A DNA stretch of 34,278 nucleotides from Chara braunii (GCA_003427395.1 BFEA01000016.1:967758-1002035), one strand, 5' to 3'; shown: positions 1-10,778, numbered from the stretch's first letter. Notes: generated from the sequence alone by a model not told the origin. Program-made: numbers and translations.

Positions 1-158
1 AGTCTTTGTATCTAAGTCTTCCCTGCGCTATTCAGCACTTTTGTATGTATGAGAATGCACATTGTCTGTCGAGATTCTACTCTCACCGCATTGTCCATTT
101 CAGTCCTTTTCGTCACATTGCAGTTCCTCGGTTATTACAAACATCACATATCTGTGCA
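1..158. other. Flank left of LTR copy A, no gene seen
   Basis: This stretch shows no similarity by eye to the LTR family that starts at 159. The short reading frames crossing it run on into the LTR and look like chance frames. The five bases before the LTR start (GTGCA) do not match the five after LTR copy B (ATCTG), so no target-site duplication is visible. Confidence 0.5.
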
Positions 159-613
159 TGTAACAGTATCGGTCCCTCGCAGGGCGGGACACTCCCGACA
201 ACGTCACGCAGGAGTTGGTCTAAACTCGCGATACACATGGAGCTTTCGCAAGCCACTCCAGACGATTGCGCCAGCCATACCTCTCGCGAGCCCCTACAAC
301 ATGATATGGCCAAAACGAGGCACAACTTACCTCCACCTTACGGGAGATGTCACCTCCCTTCGGTGGGCATATCCCCGCCGAGCTACCAGTCCACAATATG
401 AAAGCTAATCAGTTGCAATCGCAGAGGTGGATCAGCTGAGGGCGTTTCTCGTACGTTGTAGCATAGAGGGTACGCACGGTCCCACACCTCTATCGGACCC
501 GCATGCGACCCGACGTACTGGGGGGTTGAAGTCCCAAGCGCGGTTCGTCGTCGGTCGACTAGGATGCATCCCACTCACCACGCGTCACACCACACTTATA
601 ACATAAAAAATAA

Positions 614-635
614 ACACACGCACACACACACACAA
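614..635. repeat. CA microsatellite in LTR A
   Basis: A short run of CA/ACAC dinucleotides with one CG interruption. The equivalent position in copy B (14248-14264) also has a CA run, so it was in the ancestral LTR. Confidence 0.85.
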
Positions 636-854
636 AACAACACAACAACACTCCTTGTCCGTTTTGTATCCAACCCATAACCTTCCGACGCGGATATCGG
701 ATAGATGACATGCGCGAGACTTAGTATGAAACCGCGCGGACACAGACTCTTCTCACATCGACCAACAATGCATGCTTACGCAAACGGTCACAATGATGGC
801 ATACTATGTAATATCCATAATCACGCGCTCCACGATAATCTCAATGGTCGTGTT

Positions 855-929
855 CGACACTCAAGTGTCGGCTGACACGCGCCATGAGGGGTTAATCTAT
901 CGACCCTAAACAACCGCTAAGGGCGGTTG
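855..929. repeat. Two adjacent conserved palindromes in LTR A
   Basis: At 855-870 CGACACT and AGTGTCG form a 7-bp stem around CA. At 911-929 CAACCGC and GCGGTTG form a 7-bp stem around five bases. Copies B, C and D keep a palindrome at the first position (for example CGACAC and GTGTCG in D near 19412), and B and D keep one at the second. A further stem of 7 bp, CCTTGAG and CTCAAGG, lies at 1038-1055. Function unknown; structured RNA or repeated protein-binding sites are both possible. Confidence 0.6.
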
Positions 930-1617
930 AAAACCATTCCCTCTTCTGCACTCTACGGAGAGTGGGTGGTACACATGTTCATACATGTAGTGACAATGGT
1001 TTCTTATCGCACAGGAGACCAGCTCCATCATCCACGACCTTGAGAGAACTCAAGGAGCTTGATTTTGACAGTTGTCACAGACTACAATGTTCAACTATAA
1101 GTATTCTAAAAAGTAAAGAGGTAAAAGGGGATCTCCCTTATCTCCCAACGCATAATCTGTTTAACCCTTGTGCACGGTCACAATAGGTCACGCGAACACT
1201 CAAGGCATATGTATGTATATGTATATAAACGGTTCTAAATATGTGACGATCACTCCTTACAATCACAGTGGGACTGCTCTCAGCCATATAGATATATGTG
1301 TTCGCAGACAGTCAAATCCAAAGTTCGAACCACAAACATATTTGCAATCATATCAAAAATTTGCAATCACATCAAAGATTCAACCTAAAGTCCACGCACT
1401 ACACGGGTCAACTTTAACCATTTTTTGTATTCACCCCTCGCTTTAGTCATACAAGTCTCACTCTTTGTGCAACTCTCAAAATAAAATACTCAGTATCTTT
1501 GTTAAATGGTCATTCAATAAAGTCCAGGACCTGGTGAAAACTCAACAAAACAATTCATATTACAGGGCTAAAGCCTTTAGGTTAAGTGGCAAGAGTGTAT
1601 TGGAGTTGAGTCGTAAA

Positions 1618-1677
1618 CCGATGAATCGGCAGCCGACCTATTATCAATGATAACAAAAGATGATCCTCGTAGGATCA
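1618..1677. repeat. Cluster of three short hairpins in LTR A
   Basis: Three perfect inverted repeats follow each other: CCGATGAATCGG (1618-1629), TTATCA with TGATAA (1641-1653) and TGATCC with GGATCA (1661-1677). The equivalent segment of E (around 30050-30110) has the same three, with a longer GTTATCA/TGATAAC stem. B and D keep weaker versions. Confidence 0.6.
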
Positions 1678-1944
1678 AAATGAATCTAGCCCAAATCCTA
1701 AATCACACGATCAAAAGGACCTGTAACACAAGACAGATCAATCCCCAAGCTAGATTTTTAAGTCCAATGGAGAATAGTCTACATATCACGATCTTACTCA
1801 AAATCGTCATAATTAACTAACTTGAAGTCTGAATCTACCCCTAAGCAAGTGTCAAAAGAAGGGTAGACCCGAGCAAAATTTCCTCTATGCGAAGTGAATC
1901 GTCAAAATCGCCACCTGTCAAAATATAATATATGTCCTATAAGC

Positions 1945-2640
1945 TAAGAAAATTTTGGCAGCGCTTTTCGTAGAAAAAATGCCTTCTCAAAATTTATACT
2001 AGCTCAAATATGAAAGCAAAAATAATATTTAACACTCGAAAGTCCAATTTTGTCAAACTCCCTGAATTAACAAACGTTTTGGCTGCACTCCTTTTTGAAA
2101 AAGAGACTTTCCATATTTTTACTAAGTCAGATATGAACTCAAACATAAGACTTGAGTTCTTTTTACTAAGTCAGATATGAACTCAAACATAAGACTTGAG
2201 CTCTACCAAAACAAAATTTAACTAACTCCTTAGATTTGTAGAAATTTCGGTAGCGTTTACCGTAGAGAAAGTAACTTTCCACAATTTATACAAAGCTAAG
2301 TCCAGAATCAAAAAATAACTTTGACTTCTTAAAGTCCAATTTTGTCCAACCCCCCGAATTAGTAAAATTTTGGGCAGCACTCCCTTTAGAAAAGTAAACT
2401 TTTCATATTTTTACTAAGCCATATACAAAACTTAGACAACTTGAACTTTGAAAAGTCAAATTGTGACTAACTCCTTGGTTTTGTAAAAATTTTGACAACA
2501 CTTCCCGTAGGGAAAGTAGCTGACCAAGATTTATACAAGACCAAGTATAAGGAAAGATCCCAAAAAATGCGAGAATTAACATAAGGAAAAAATAATTAAC
2601 TGAAAAAATACAGGAATTGAACTAACTCCTATGACTCTAG
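1945..2640. repeat. Tandem array of five ~125-bp units in LTR A
   Basis: Five diverged units each contain a core like AATTTTGGCAGCGCTT, then CGTAGAAAAAG-like bases, an AATTTATAC or ATTTTTACTAAG segment, and a CCAATTTTGT or AACTCC segment. Units begin near 1950, 2076, 2240, 2365 and 2488. The core resembles a TTTCGGCAG motif that I recall from noncoding parts of plant Ty3/gypsy elements; this comparison is from memory. The same array is found in B (about 15495-16140), D (about 21175-21800) and E (about 30370-31030). Confidence 0.65.
2117..2204. repeat. 44-bp tandem duplication private to LTR A
   Basis: 2117-2160 is repeated almost exactly at 2161-2204 (core TTTTACTAAGTCAGATATGA). Copy B has only one unit at the equivalent position (near 15660), so the duplication arose after the two LTRs separated. 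Confidence 0.85.
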
Positions 2641-2832
2641 CACGTGGCGAGCAACTAAAACAAGTACCTGCCAAACAGAAACTTAGAGTAAGTAGTGATC
2701 TCACTCTTTCATATGCAAGGCCAAACTACATTGGTAAGTACTCTCACCAGTCCCCACGTCAAATCCTCATAGATTAGTTCATAAAACCCTCAGATGATTT
2801 ATCCTTTATAACCAACTTACATATGACGTGGT

Positions 2833-3593
2833 GCTAGACCATTCAACTTAGAAACAATGTTTAGCATGCTTTAGGATATACACGAACAGATTGCAAACTA
2901 CTTCTCTCTTCTTAGGACATATTACTAGACCGTTCAGCTTAGAAACAATGTCTAGTCGCCCTGAACTGTTTAATATCCAAAGTTTAATAATTTATGACTT
3001 TGTTCTCAAAATAAATGAAAATATGGGCAAGGGACTGAGCCATTGAACTTAGAAATAATGCTCAGGTTGCCCAGATTACTTCCAACTATATTTTGTGGTT
3101 TTCCTTCTCTTCTTAGTGATATGGCTTAGCGCTGGACTATTCAACTTAAAAATCGTATTCAGCTGACAGTTCAAATGCAATTATAAATAAGGTATTTTCT
3201 GTTATAGTCAGTTTATACTTATGTACGTGGTTTTCAGGCTAAACCATTAAGCTTAGAAACAATGCTTAGCCTTACACCAGAGCTCCTCCCTCAGAAATAA
3301 AACAAGAGGCTGAACCATTCAGCTTAGAAATAATGTTCAACATATCCTCAAATCATTCGAAGCATGAAGTTTGATTCTTCAGCCCAACCTCAGTCAGACC
3401 CCCCCCCAAAAAAATAAACAGACCAAGTCATTCACTTAGAAACAATTCTTAGTCTCAAAGATCAGCCAAGCGAACCCTTAGAAATAAATATAGCAATCAG
3501 GTCATTCAACTTAGAAACAATGTCTGGTCCTTCATAAAACAACCAAATAAACATAGCCTTGGACCATTCAACTTAGAAACAATGCCCGGTCCT
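2833..3593. repeat. Hairpin array A: nine stem-loops with a constant loop and covarying stems
   Basis: Nine imperfect hairpins share a core of CATT, loop CAACTTAGAAAC, AATG. Outside the core each has its own complementary arms: 2833-2865 (GCTAGA/TTTAGC), 2924-2956 (ACTAGA/TCTAGT), 3035-3065 (CTGAG/CTCAG), 3131-3163 (GCTGGA/TTCAGC), 3236-3272 (AGGCTAA/TTAGCCT), 3310-3340 (CTGAA/TTCAA), 3421-3454 (GACCAAG/CTTAGTC), 3495-3530 (ATCAG/CTGGT), 3561-3593 (GGACC/GGTCC). Most have one extra C on the left arm just before CATT. Start-to-start spacing is 66-111 bp. The sequence between hairpins is not repeated. No coding potential seen. Function unknown. Confidence 0.85.
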
Positions 3594-5406
3594 TGGTTAA
3601 CCTAGTCAACTACATGCAAAAATGTCTTTCTCCCACCTTACCCCAGTTCATCCCTTAATCTGCTTTCAGTCAAAATAAAGAAGGAACTTAAGCTTCACTC
3701 TCACACGTTCTTTCTATTCAGTCTGATTGAGTCATGAAAAGAAAGCAAAAGTCATAGGGGAACTCATGCATACAACAGTTAAACTAGAGGAAGATAGTCA
3801 CACATGGGTATAAAAGGTTCATACACACAGAAGATGGTATACCTGATAGTTCTCTGCCTCTAGAACTCCTCCTGAGTTCCGGCAGAACTCCCACAATCGG
3901 TGGGCAGACTCCCCACAGAGTCTTAATGCGGTCCTACGGGTTGCATCCCGTCTGCCGCCTTCCTCTCGTAACCACAGACTAGACTTAGAGTAAGAAGGGT
4001 AGAGGGAGAAACATTAAGACTCTCATATACAAGAAGGGTGTTCTCAGGCTCACGCGAGAGGGCCTTGATTCCTTGACTCACGTGAGGGTCCCGCAATGAT
4101 GGTCAAAGCGTAGCCAGAACTTGGTCAACTGAAGTCAAATCGTCAACCGTTGACTCCCTGCCAATCCTTTCAATTGCAACAACTATCCCCCCCCCTTTTT
4201 GGAGAGTTTGATCACCACTCCTAATCGTAGTCCCGCCATCTCCGGCCAGACTTATAACACATAGCCCAACGACAACAACTTGTAGCAAACCTGCATGCTC
4301 AACAAACCGTGCGCAGCTACATGACTCAAAGGTAAATCCCAACAATGAAATTCATTAGTGCAACAAAACTCAATAATATATGGCAACGTTCAGCGTAAAA
4401 CCCATGTGCAGTCATAGCAGGCACTCCATCCCTGCACTATAATGTATTACTACAGGCTCAGAGACACCATACGTATAACAATTGTGTTTGCACAACGATT
4501 TGTATGGCAACCCCCAAAAAACTCCGAGCTCAGCAAGGTGAGGCAAAAGTGCAGCGAGGTCAAAAATCTTCATTCAGAAATAAGAAGCACAACAAATGTT
4601 GCTCGAAGCTCACTGAGAGGGGTTAAGCGTAGTAGTTAACTTCACAGTGGCTACGACAGTTCGTACTCCAAAACAACGGTACGCAATGTGCAGTGATACA
4701 TAAGTCGTTCACCAACGCCTCAGCAAAACACCGAGATGTCGTAAGTCCGGCTCAGTGGACCGCAAATGAACTTCTCCACTGGAGGTCAATCCTAACGGCA
4801 AGGTGTGAACAGGCCCCTCAATCCAGCACAGCTTGCTGTATCCGCTCACTCAATTGGTTGTAAACAATATCCGCCCGTTTCTTGCCCAGCAACGGCGGTT
4901 CATCCATGTAAGTTCAGTCGTCCTCTTGCTCGTGCTCACTCTGAGCCGTCAGTTTGACGCTCAGGGAGAGTCTCACATCTGCACTCACTGGCAGCCTTGT
5001 AGTTCGACACTGTAACTCGACCTGCGGTCTACCTTACACTGCCAACTCGCCAGGTAAGTTTTCTCCCCCTTTCTCATTTGCCCACCCGTTCTCCTACTGA
5101 ACCTGTTCCACTGATGTATGACCGCTCCTATTGCCAACAAGCAACCAAGGACTCGGGACCGAACGGGCGATCCAGATGACTGGTATGAGCAAAGTGAATA
5201 CAGACACCACGATGACGGGCAGTGCTCTGACGACTATCTATGCCACACTGCTATCCTGCTGGTTTCAAACAACGTAACGAGCATCTCGACTAAAAGCAAC
5301 TACGCGCTAGAGGAATAGAGAGAGACTTCCGTTCTTGATAAAATAAACAAATTCAAAATGAATCATTCACCAGAATATGGAAATATACACCACTACTCGT
5401 GCATAG

Positions 5407-5433
5407 GTGTGCGTGTGTGTGTGAGAGAGAGGG
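5407..5433. repeat. GT/GA microsatellite in LTR A
   Basis: GTGTGCGTGTGTG followed by GAGAGAGAG. Copy B has a longer version at 18911-18960. Confidence 0.85.
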
Positions 5434-7361
5434 TATTCCACCATTTGGCTGCACAACACGTCGGCCAACGGGTAAGTATCCAACCTCGTGACCGGCCTTA
5501 GGTTACTCTCATCGATAGAATGAGCAAAATCGAATGAATCTTCTGCTAGAGCACGACGAAATACGCCACCACTCTAAAATTGTCTCCCCCGAGCACAACC
5601 CGTTATTTGCACACCTAAAAAACTAGCCACTAAGCTCTAATCCTAACATCACCATTGAATCCGCCAGTCCTCAATCTCCCCAGGACGCACCTCCCCTCAT
5701 CTGATTTAGTCAAGAGTCTGATGGGTTAATCCCCTACCATATCCGCTCCTTCACGCACTCCGCGCACATTTTTTTTCCAGTATTTTTTTCTATACTAATC
5801 TTCACACCAATCTGACTCCGGATCCCGGTTCGCAAGCGCCGAAAACCCCCGATCCACTTGGCCAGTTTGGTCAAGGATCACACGCGTTGCTTACTTCTTA
5901 CTGTGCCATGGCTCGTTCCTTCACCATCTCTTCTATCGACTGTTTCCGGCGCCAAATCATACTCGATTCATCTCTCTTGCTGTGTTCGTGCCCGATGTTT
6001 TCACCACCTCCGTTGACCTCGTCCCTGCTTCGTTCGACAACGCTTAACGCAGCGGCCTTCGGGCAGCTCAAGTATTTGAGGAAAACTTCCAAGGGACCTA
6101 CTACTTGGATGATTCACAAAGGTTTTCCACCTCTACGCCCGGGCGAACGAACTATTCGCACATGTCAGTTCCGTCGTAGCCCCTCCCTCCTCTCGCCCTA
6201 CTCAGGTTGTTGCCGCCTTGAACCTCCAACAGACAGCCCCCACAGAGACAACTAGTCGCAGTGCGGCCTGCTACAAGGCTAGCGCGGGCCTTGGTGGGTG
6301 GGTGCGATGCAATTCTCGGTCGTGGTAACATGCGACCGAGGTGAAGTAAGGTCCCATGTGAGCAAGACACGCTGCGGCCTCCGCCCTGGTGCCCTCTGCC
6401 GCTACCCAGGCATAGTCCAACCCCAATAGGGCCCGGCGAGCATGCTCACACTCAAACCATCTCGCAACAGATCATGGTTGGCGGACAGTGCATCTGCGGC
6501 AATCCCCACCAGTCAAGTTTTTTCCGCTTCGTGGGCTAACCAGCCACGGGCTTGCACGCACGTCGGCTTCCTCGGCCCACACCCTAGGATGGTGGGACCA
6601 AGGACCCTCACCAGCATCCCGAAAGACTTAGGAACCCGTAGGTCAACGAAATGAAGAGCTCGTGCTCAAAACCCTCGACCATCACGACGACCTCCAAATC
6701 CAGCGTCACACCGGAGTCAAAGAACATCGGAGCAGAATAACAATAAATAATAAAAAATTTATTTAGAAATTTTTAATCGTCAGGAAGCGGCGGATGAAAC
6801 AAAAAGGGACCCGCTATACCGCCCCGACTGCGCCGACGACAAAACCAAGGATGATAGCCCCGTCAGACCCTCAACCCCTCGTTCTCTCTATGCCATTCTG
6901 ATATCCCCGCGTCGTCACCGCTCGATCTCGATGCCTGAATCTCTTTGATGAAAAAGTCCGACGCTGTATCCAATAGTGCTAGGCCCAAGGCAAGGTCTCG
7001 CTTTGACGGACACCTAAGTAAACAGATATTGTGCGACGCTTAGATCTACCGAAGCATTCTCAAAATCACATGGTTGTCGATGTCGTCCTTCAAGTTCGCA
7101 CAGATCACAGATAAACAACCAATCACGAGACGAAATCTTTTTAATCCTAGTTTAATCATAAAATAAAAGTCTGGTCGGTGACCAACGCCGATTTTCACAA
7201 TCATCAAAGGGAAAAAAAATCATGCGCGCCTTAAGTCTGCGCGTCCACACACTCTCTATCCTAGTCAAACATCCAGGCAGTGTGGTCAAGACACAGTTGT
7301 GAATCGTGCGGCGCACTCAAATCCTAAACCAAACTTATTTTCTGTCACTTGCAAAAACCAG

Positions 7362-7391
7362 GGCGGATACCCTTGTAAGGGTATTCGCGCC
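7362..7391. repeat. Stem-loop
   Basis: GGCGGATACCC and GGGTATTCGCGCC pair around TTGTAA with a small asymmetry. Independent of a microsatellite; role unknown. Confidence 0.45.
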
Positions 7392-7555
7392 GACAGCTTA
7401 CCGGACCATATTAAGCGGCGTCCCTGTCGCATCGCAGAATTGAAAACTATCAACTCATCCATAATCCAAAATGTTGACGAGAAAAAAACCAATCCGATTA
7501 GCCGACAGACTCCGGTTCGAGGCCTCCATCAATCTATGCCAAACATAACTATATG

Positions 7556-7594
7556 GTGTCAAGATTCCAACCTGGGTCTCCATTGTCTTGACAC
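7556..7594. repeat. Perfect 9-bp stem, 21-base loop
   Basis: GTGTCAAGA at 7556-7564 is the exact reverse complement of TCTTGACAC at 7586-7594. No U tract follows, so it is not a terminator-like signal. Role unknown. Confidence 0.5.
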
Positions 7595-7804
7595 TAGGAC
7601 GCCGGGATACTGACATATGTATTACAATATAAGTTTCAGTGACCCTCTCAACCGTCCTCTCCCCATTGTCATAGACAAACGCTGACTTCTCGTTAAGTGT
7701 CCCATTTTGTTTCTACCCTGCAAGCAGGGCCATAACTAAGGACGCGGGCCCTAAGTGAGGCCTTTGAAGGTATTCTTGCCTTCCTCTCAACAATTCGTAC
7801 AATC

Positions 7805-7807
<3 letters not shown>

Positions 7808-7868
<61 letters not shown>
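7808..7868. repeat. TA/CATA microsatellite
   Basis: About 60 bp of alternating TA with an ATACAT block in the middle. Confidence 0.95.
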
Positions 7869-7869
<1 letters not shown>

Positions 7870-8239
7870 CCTATCTCAGACTCTTCCTGCAGTCTAGTAC
7901 AGGAAGGTCATGTCTCCATCTTGGCCCACCATAGTCTTGGTGATTGAGCCAGATCTACGGCCCATCACGTTGTTATTTTAGCGGTGGTGCCCTCGCATGT
8001 TGCACCACGATAGGCTTTCTCCTGATAAGCATTCAATCAGGACTCTTAAAAAGACTCAATTGAGTCAACTCGTTATCTCGACATCATCCCACAGGAAGTA
8101 AAACCCTCCTAGGTGGCCACACCCCTTTACGTCTTTACTCCTTTGGTGAGACGTGGGCCTGCTGCCAGGTTACACCGATCAGCAGCCAATACCAGGGGTT
8201 ATGCCCCAGTAATGCTAAACTTTACCGTTATATTCTCGA

Positions 8240-8338
8240 AAATGCCTTAAATTTAGCACAAGTGGCTAGACGGTGTATCGCAACAATACAGGCTTATTGC
8301 GAGACTACGCAAAGGTCTGTCACACATAAAAGGCATTT
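8240..8338. repeat. Long-range inverted repeat
   Basis: AAATGCCTT (8240-8248) and AAGGCATTT (8330-8338) are exact inverted copies about 80 bp apart. A smaller CGCAA/TTGCG stem lies inside, so the segment could fold as a branched stem. Confidence 0.45.
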
Positions 8339-8606
8339 ACCAGTCCTCAGTGGGACAACACAGGGAACATAACATCCTCTCCACATTCACAAAACAAAAT
8401 CACCGCCAGATTCACAAGGTCGTGGCTTCCCAACTTGATCACAGTAAGAAAACCACACATTTCAATGACATCTCACTAATGAGCAATCCTTGCAACCTTG
8501 AAAATTTCACCAATGACCAAACAAAAACTTCATCCTTCTCGTCAAGCTTCATCTTTGAAATCAACTTTCCATGCCATTAAATTTTTTAACCATCTTTCAG
8601 TCAAAG

Positions 8607-9204
8607 GAGACCTCACTCATTAGGTCTCTCAGTCATCCCTCTCTCTAGGATGAACTTTCAAACGACATTTTTAAAACATCTTCTTCCTGAAGATGAGTCT
8701 CAAAATAAACAAAAGACCACCTTCCCATGTGAAGTCGCCTCAACCATGAAACAATTTAACACTGAGAGACCAACTTATGGGTCCTCGTCACAACTCAATA
8801 ATAAATATTTGGCATGACAAGCATTCGAGTCTCAAAGACTCATACATCTTTTAGGGTTCTCACATCCTTCTCAAGAACAAACTGCACTTCCTCCCCTTAT
8901 ACCCGACCCTATCATCCGCCCGTGGGCAGACCGCACGAGTATACCGAAGAGTAGACAGTTCACACTCATTCACATTCGCTACACACAAAACACACGAGAT
9001 GTTTCACATACATCTCTCACACACAGTCATCATACATCAGGATAAAACCACACATGTGAGAGTGATTGTGATCGTCGTGTACAACGGATAATCTCAAGGA
9101 ATCTTAACTCAATATACACTCAGAGGTGGGATATCCCACCTAAAGAATGTAGCAAAAAAGAGTTTTGGGTCACATATACACTTAGAGTTGAACAATCTCA
9201 ACTC
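8607..9204. repeat. Cluster of perfect short hairpins in the internal region
   Basis: Within about 600 bp there are GAGACCT/AGGTCTC (8607-8628), TCATCC/GGATGA (8633-8653), CATCTTC/GAAGATG (8677-8695), GAGTC/GACTC (8827-8841), an 18-bp perfect palindrome AGGTGGGATATCCCACCT (9124-9141) and GAGTTGA/TCAACTC (9185-9204). Stems differ and the loops are not shared, unlike the LTR arrays. Suggests a structured noncoding part of the element. Confidence 0.6.
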
Positions 9205-9599
9205 AAAATGACATTAGTATCACACAATTGTCATGACTTCCCTAACAGAACTAAACTGAAGCAGTTTTAATTAGGTTGTAATCACGCCTCTTAACTCGAG
9301 GGGGATCAACTAAAACCCAAGGCGTGCCCAAGTATTATAAAAGTAACACAAAGCACACTAGACAATCACTGCGTTACTAAATGGGTCTCACACAAACGTC
9401 ACATACTATACTTCCTAGGCTAAAGAGTCCAACCTTCATCCACACTAAAGTCACTCCCTAAGCCTCTCATACCTCCTGTCTATAACTCGGGTTATTTTAC
9501 CGAACCATTATTGCGAAACCCCTTCCCTTCGTCCTCTATGCTATTTACAGTAACTACATGACTGGGGTTTCTTACTTATGCTTGTGATCCTCTCAATCT

Positions 9600-10586
9600 T
9601 TAGGTCCTCTTCACACAAATCCTCTCTCTCCACAACCACAATTTAGAGGCAGTGCTTGATGTTTTATCGTGCCGCGAAGTCTCTTTCCTCGTTCCCCCAA
9701 GCATGGTCGGGTCGATATATTTCCCAGCTCTGTCAAAAACATTCCCTTCCATATTAGTCTTTATTAGGCCACTTGCCTCATCTGCCCTTCGTTCATGACA
9801 TAATTTTATTATGTGTCTCTCTTTGGCACAATGCCTGCAAGTGGTTTTCTTCCAATCGACTTTTCCTCCTCGAAATTCATTGCCAGCGTCTAAATTCACC
9901 TGAGCTCGACTGTTTTTCTTTCTCTGGGCTTCGGCTAGATTAGGGCGCTCACGCCCTTTTTTCCAATTACCCCTCTCCTCATCTCTTCCTCCCTCTCGAG
10001 CACTAGACCACTTTCTTTGGATCCTCTTGCGGTGGAGAGGATCTCGTTCATTACCTTCTATCATCTCCTCACCTCTGCCTGCCGGCTCACCCAATATCTC
10101 TCTTGGAGTCTTCCGCTTGCCTCTTCTGAGTTCCTCCAATTGCGCAATTCTCTCTCCTAATATCTTTGATTCTCTTTGTTCATCAGCTACCCGTTCTTGT
10201 ACTGACGCATCTCCAACAACTAGCGCAATCTAAGGGATTCTGCTTGGCTGAATGAGATCATCTTCTTCTGGAAACCTTTTTCTCAGAAAGTTATCGAGCC
10301 CACTCCACATCCTTGACTTCAATACGAAAATGTCTACTTCCTCGCTGACGTTCTCACAAACGAATAACGGTAGCAGACTCGACATAGTTATCTTGTCCCA
10401 CATCTTTGCGAGGCTAAAATCATAATAGGCGTGGAGAAAATCAGACAAATTCCTTCCTTGGAACAACAAAGCTCGGAGATTTGAGGTCATCGAGTCGTGC
10501 ACCGACTCGCACAATAACACCTTCGTGAGGCAAGAACTCCTTCAAAGCAGGATCTTGGTGAAACCACTTTCTTCAAGTTGAGCCAT
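9600..10586 (-). pseudogene. Decayed Gag-like polyprotein of an LTR retrotransposon, with CCHC zinc knuckle
   Basis: In one minus-strand frame an ATG at 10586 opens MAQLEESGFTKILL, stops at TGA (10544-10542), continues to TAG (10232-10230) and then runs to TAA at 9602-9600. The first part has a capsid-like stretch (FLHAYYDFSLAKMW, then W..L..FLRKRFPEED). After the TAG come a likely coiled coil (ESKILGERIAQLEEL), a very basic and acidic segment, and a nucleocapsid-type zinc knuckle CRHCAKERHIIKLC, spacing C-X2-C-X4-H-X4-C. The usual glycines of the knuckle are Lys or Glu-adjacent here. Near 10560-10460 another frame reads more like protein (DPALKEFLPHEGVIVRVGAR), so a frameshift joins the two parts. 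Gag packages element RNA into particles; this copy cannot make full-length protein without bypassing at least two stops. No pol follows. Family beyond an LTR-element Gag is uncertain. Confidence 0.65.
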
Positions 10587-10778
10587 GATGTCGAGGCTGG
10601 CCTGACAAGCATGACAAGCAATGGATCATCAAGCTGTAACGCAAGAAAGCTCTAAACAAATAAGGGTTAGTAAAACTGCTAATATTCAAATCGCACTAAC
10701 CCTTTTCTCGCCCACATAACTAAACCTTAACTTTAGTTACCCTTACTCTAACCTTAAGGGTACTATAAACAATATACA

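Larger units (their letters stand above)
159..5833 (-). repeat. LTR-like direct repeat A (inferred 3' LTR)
   Basis: A repeat of about 5.7 kb that aligns with 13792-19344 along its whole length in the same orientation. Its start (TGTAACAG then TATCGGTCCC) and end (CCGGTTCGCA) match copy B, and similarity stops sharply at both ends, giving TG...CA termini. Strand is inferred from the primer-binding-site-like sequence beside copy B and the minus-strand gag remnant in the interior. It contains, in plus coordinates, a CA microsatellite, several short hairpins, five units of about 125 bp (1945-2640), the hairpin array (2833-3593) and a GT/GA microsatellite (5407-5433). Reading frames in it are short and not conserved with copy B. 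At 5.6 kb it is much longer than most plant LTRs but comparable to LARD or Ogre-like LTRs. Alternative: a segmental repeat that is not an LTR. Confidence 0.7.
5834..9599. other. Internal region, 3' part on the minus strand, no intact gene
   Basis: If the element reads on the minus strand, the pol region would be expected here. I see no protease, reverse transcriptase, RNase H or integrase motif in any frame. Plus-strand frames around 5887-6255 and 7299-7613 are short and resemble nothing I know. The region holds an AT microsatellite (7808-7868) and many short inverted repeats. The bases adjoining LTR A (5834-5860) give only a weak G-run as a polypurine-tract candidate on the minus strand. Confidence 0.55.

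Noticed and set aside
1210-1225. TATA box for plus-strand transcription of the LTR
   Set aside because: A TATAAA string occurs here and near 14870, but primer-binding-site and gag evidence put the element on the minus strand, and AT-rich DNA gives such strings often.
2833-3593. CRISPR array
   Set aside because: The shared core is a hairpin loop and the spacing varies from 66 to 111 bp. The arms covary, and the context is a eukaryotic retroelement with no cas genes.
2833-3593. Integron attC-like cassette array
   Set aside because: The idea fits covarying stems around a constant part, but there are no cassette ORFs, no integrase and no attC core sites, and the array lies inside LTRs.
5834-5860. 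Primer-binding site right of LTR A (plus orientation)
   Set aside because: GCGCCG is present but the following bases do not continue the pattern, and it would contradict the strand of gag. The site left of LTR B fits better.
7299-7613. 104-codon plus-strand frame near 7.3-7.6 kb
   Set aside because: No domain, lies on the strand opposite to the element, and overlaps two hairpins; it looks like chance.
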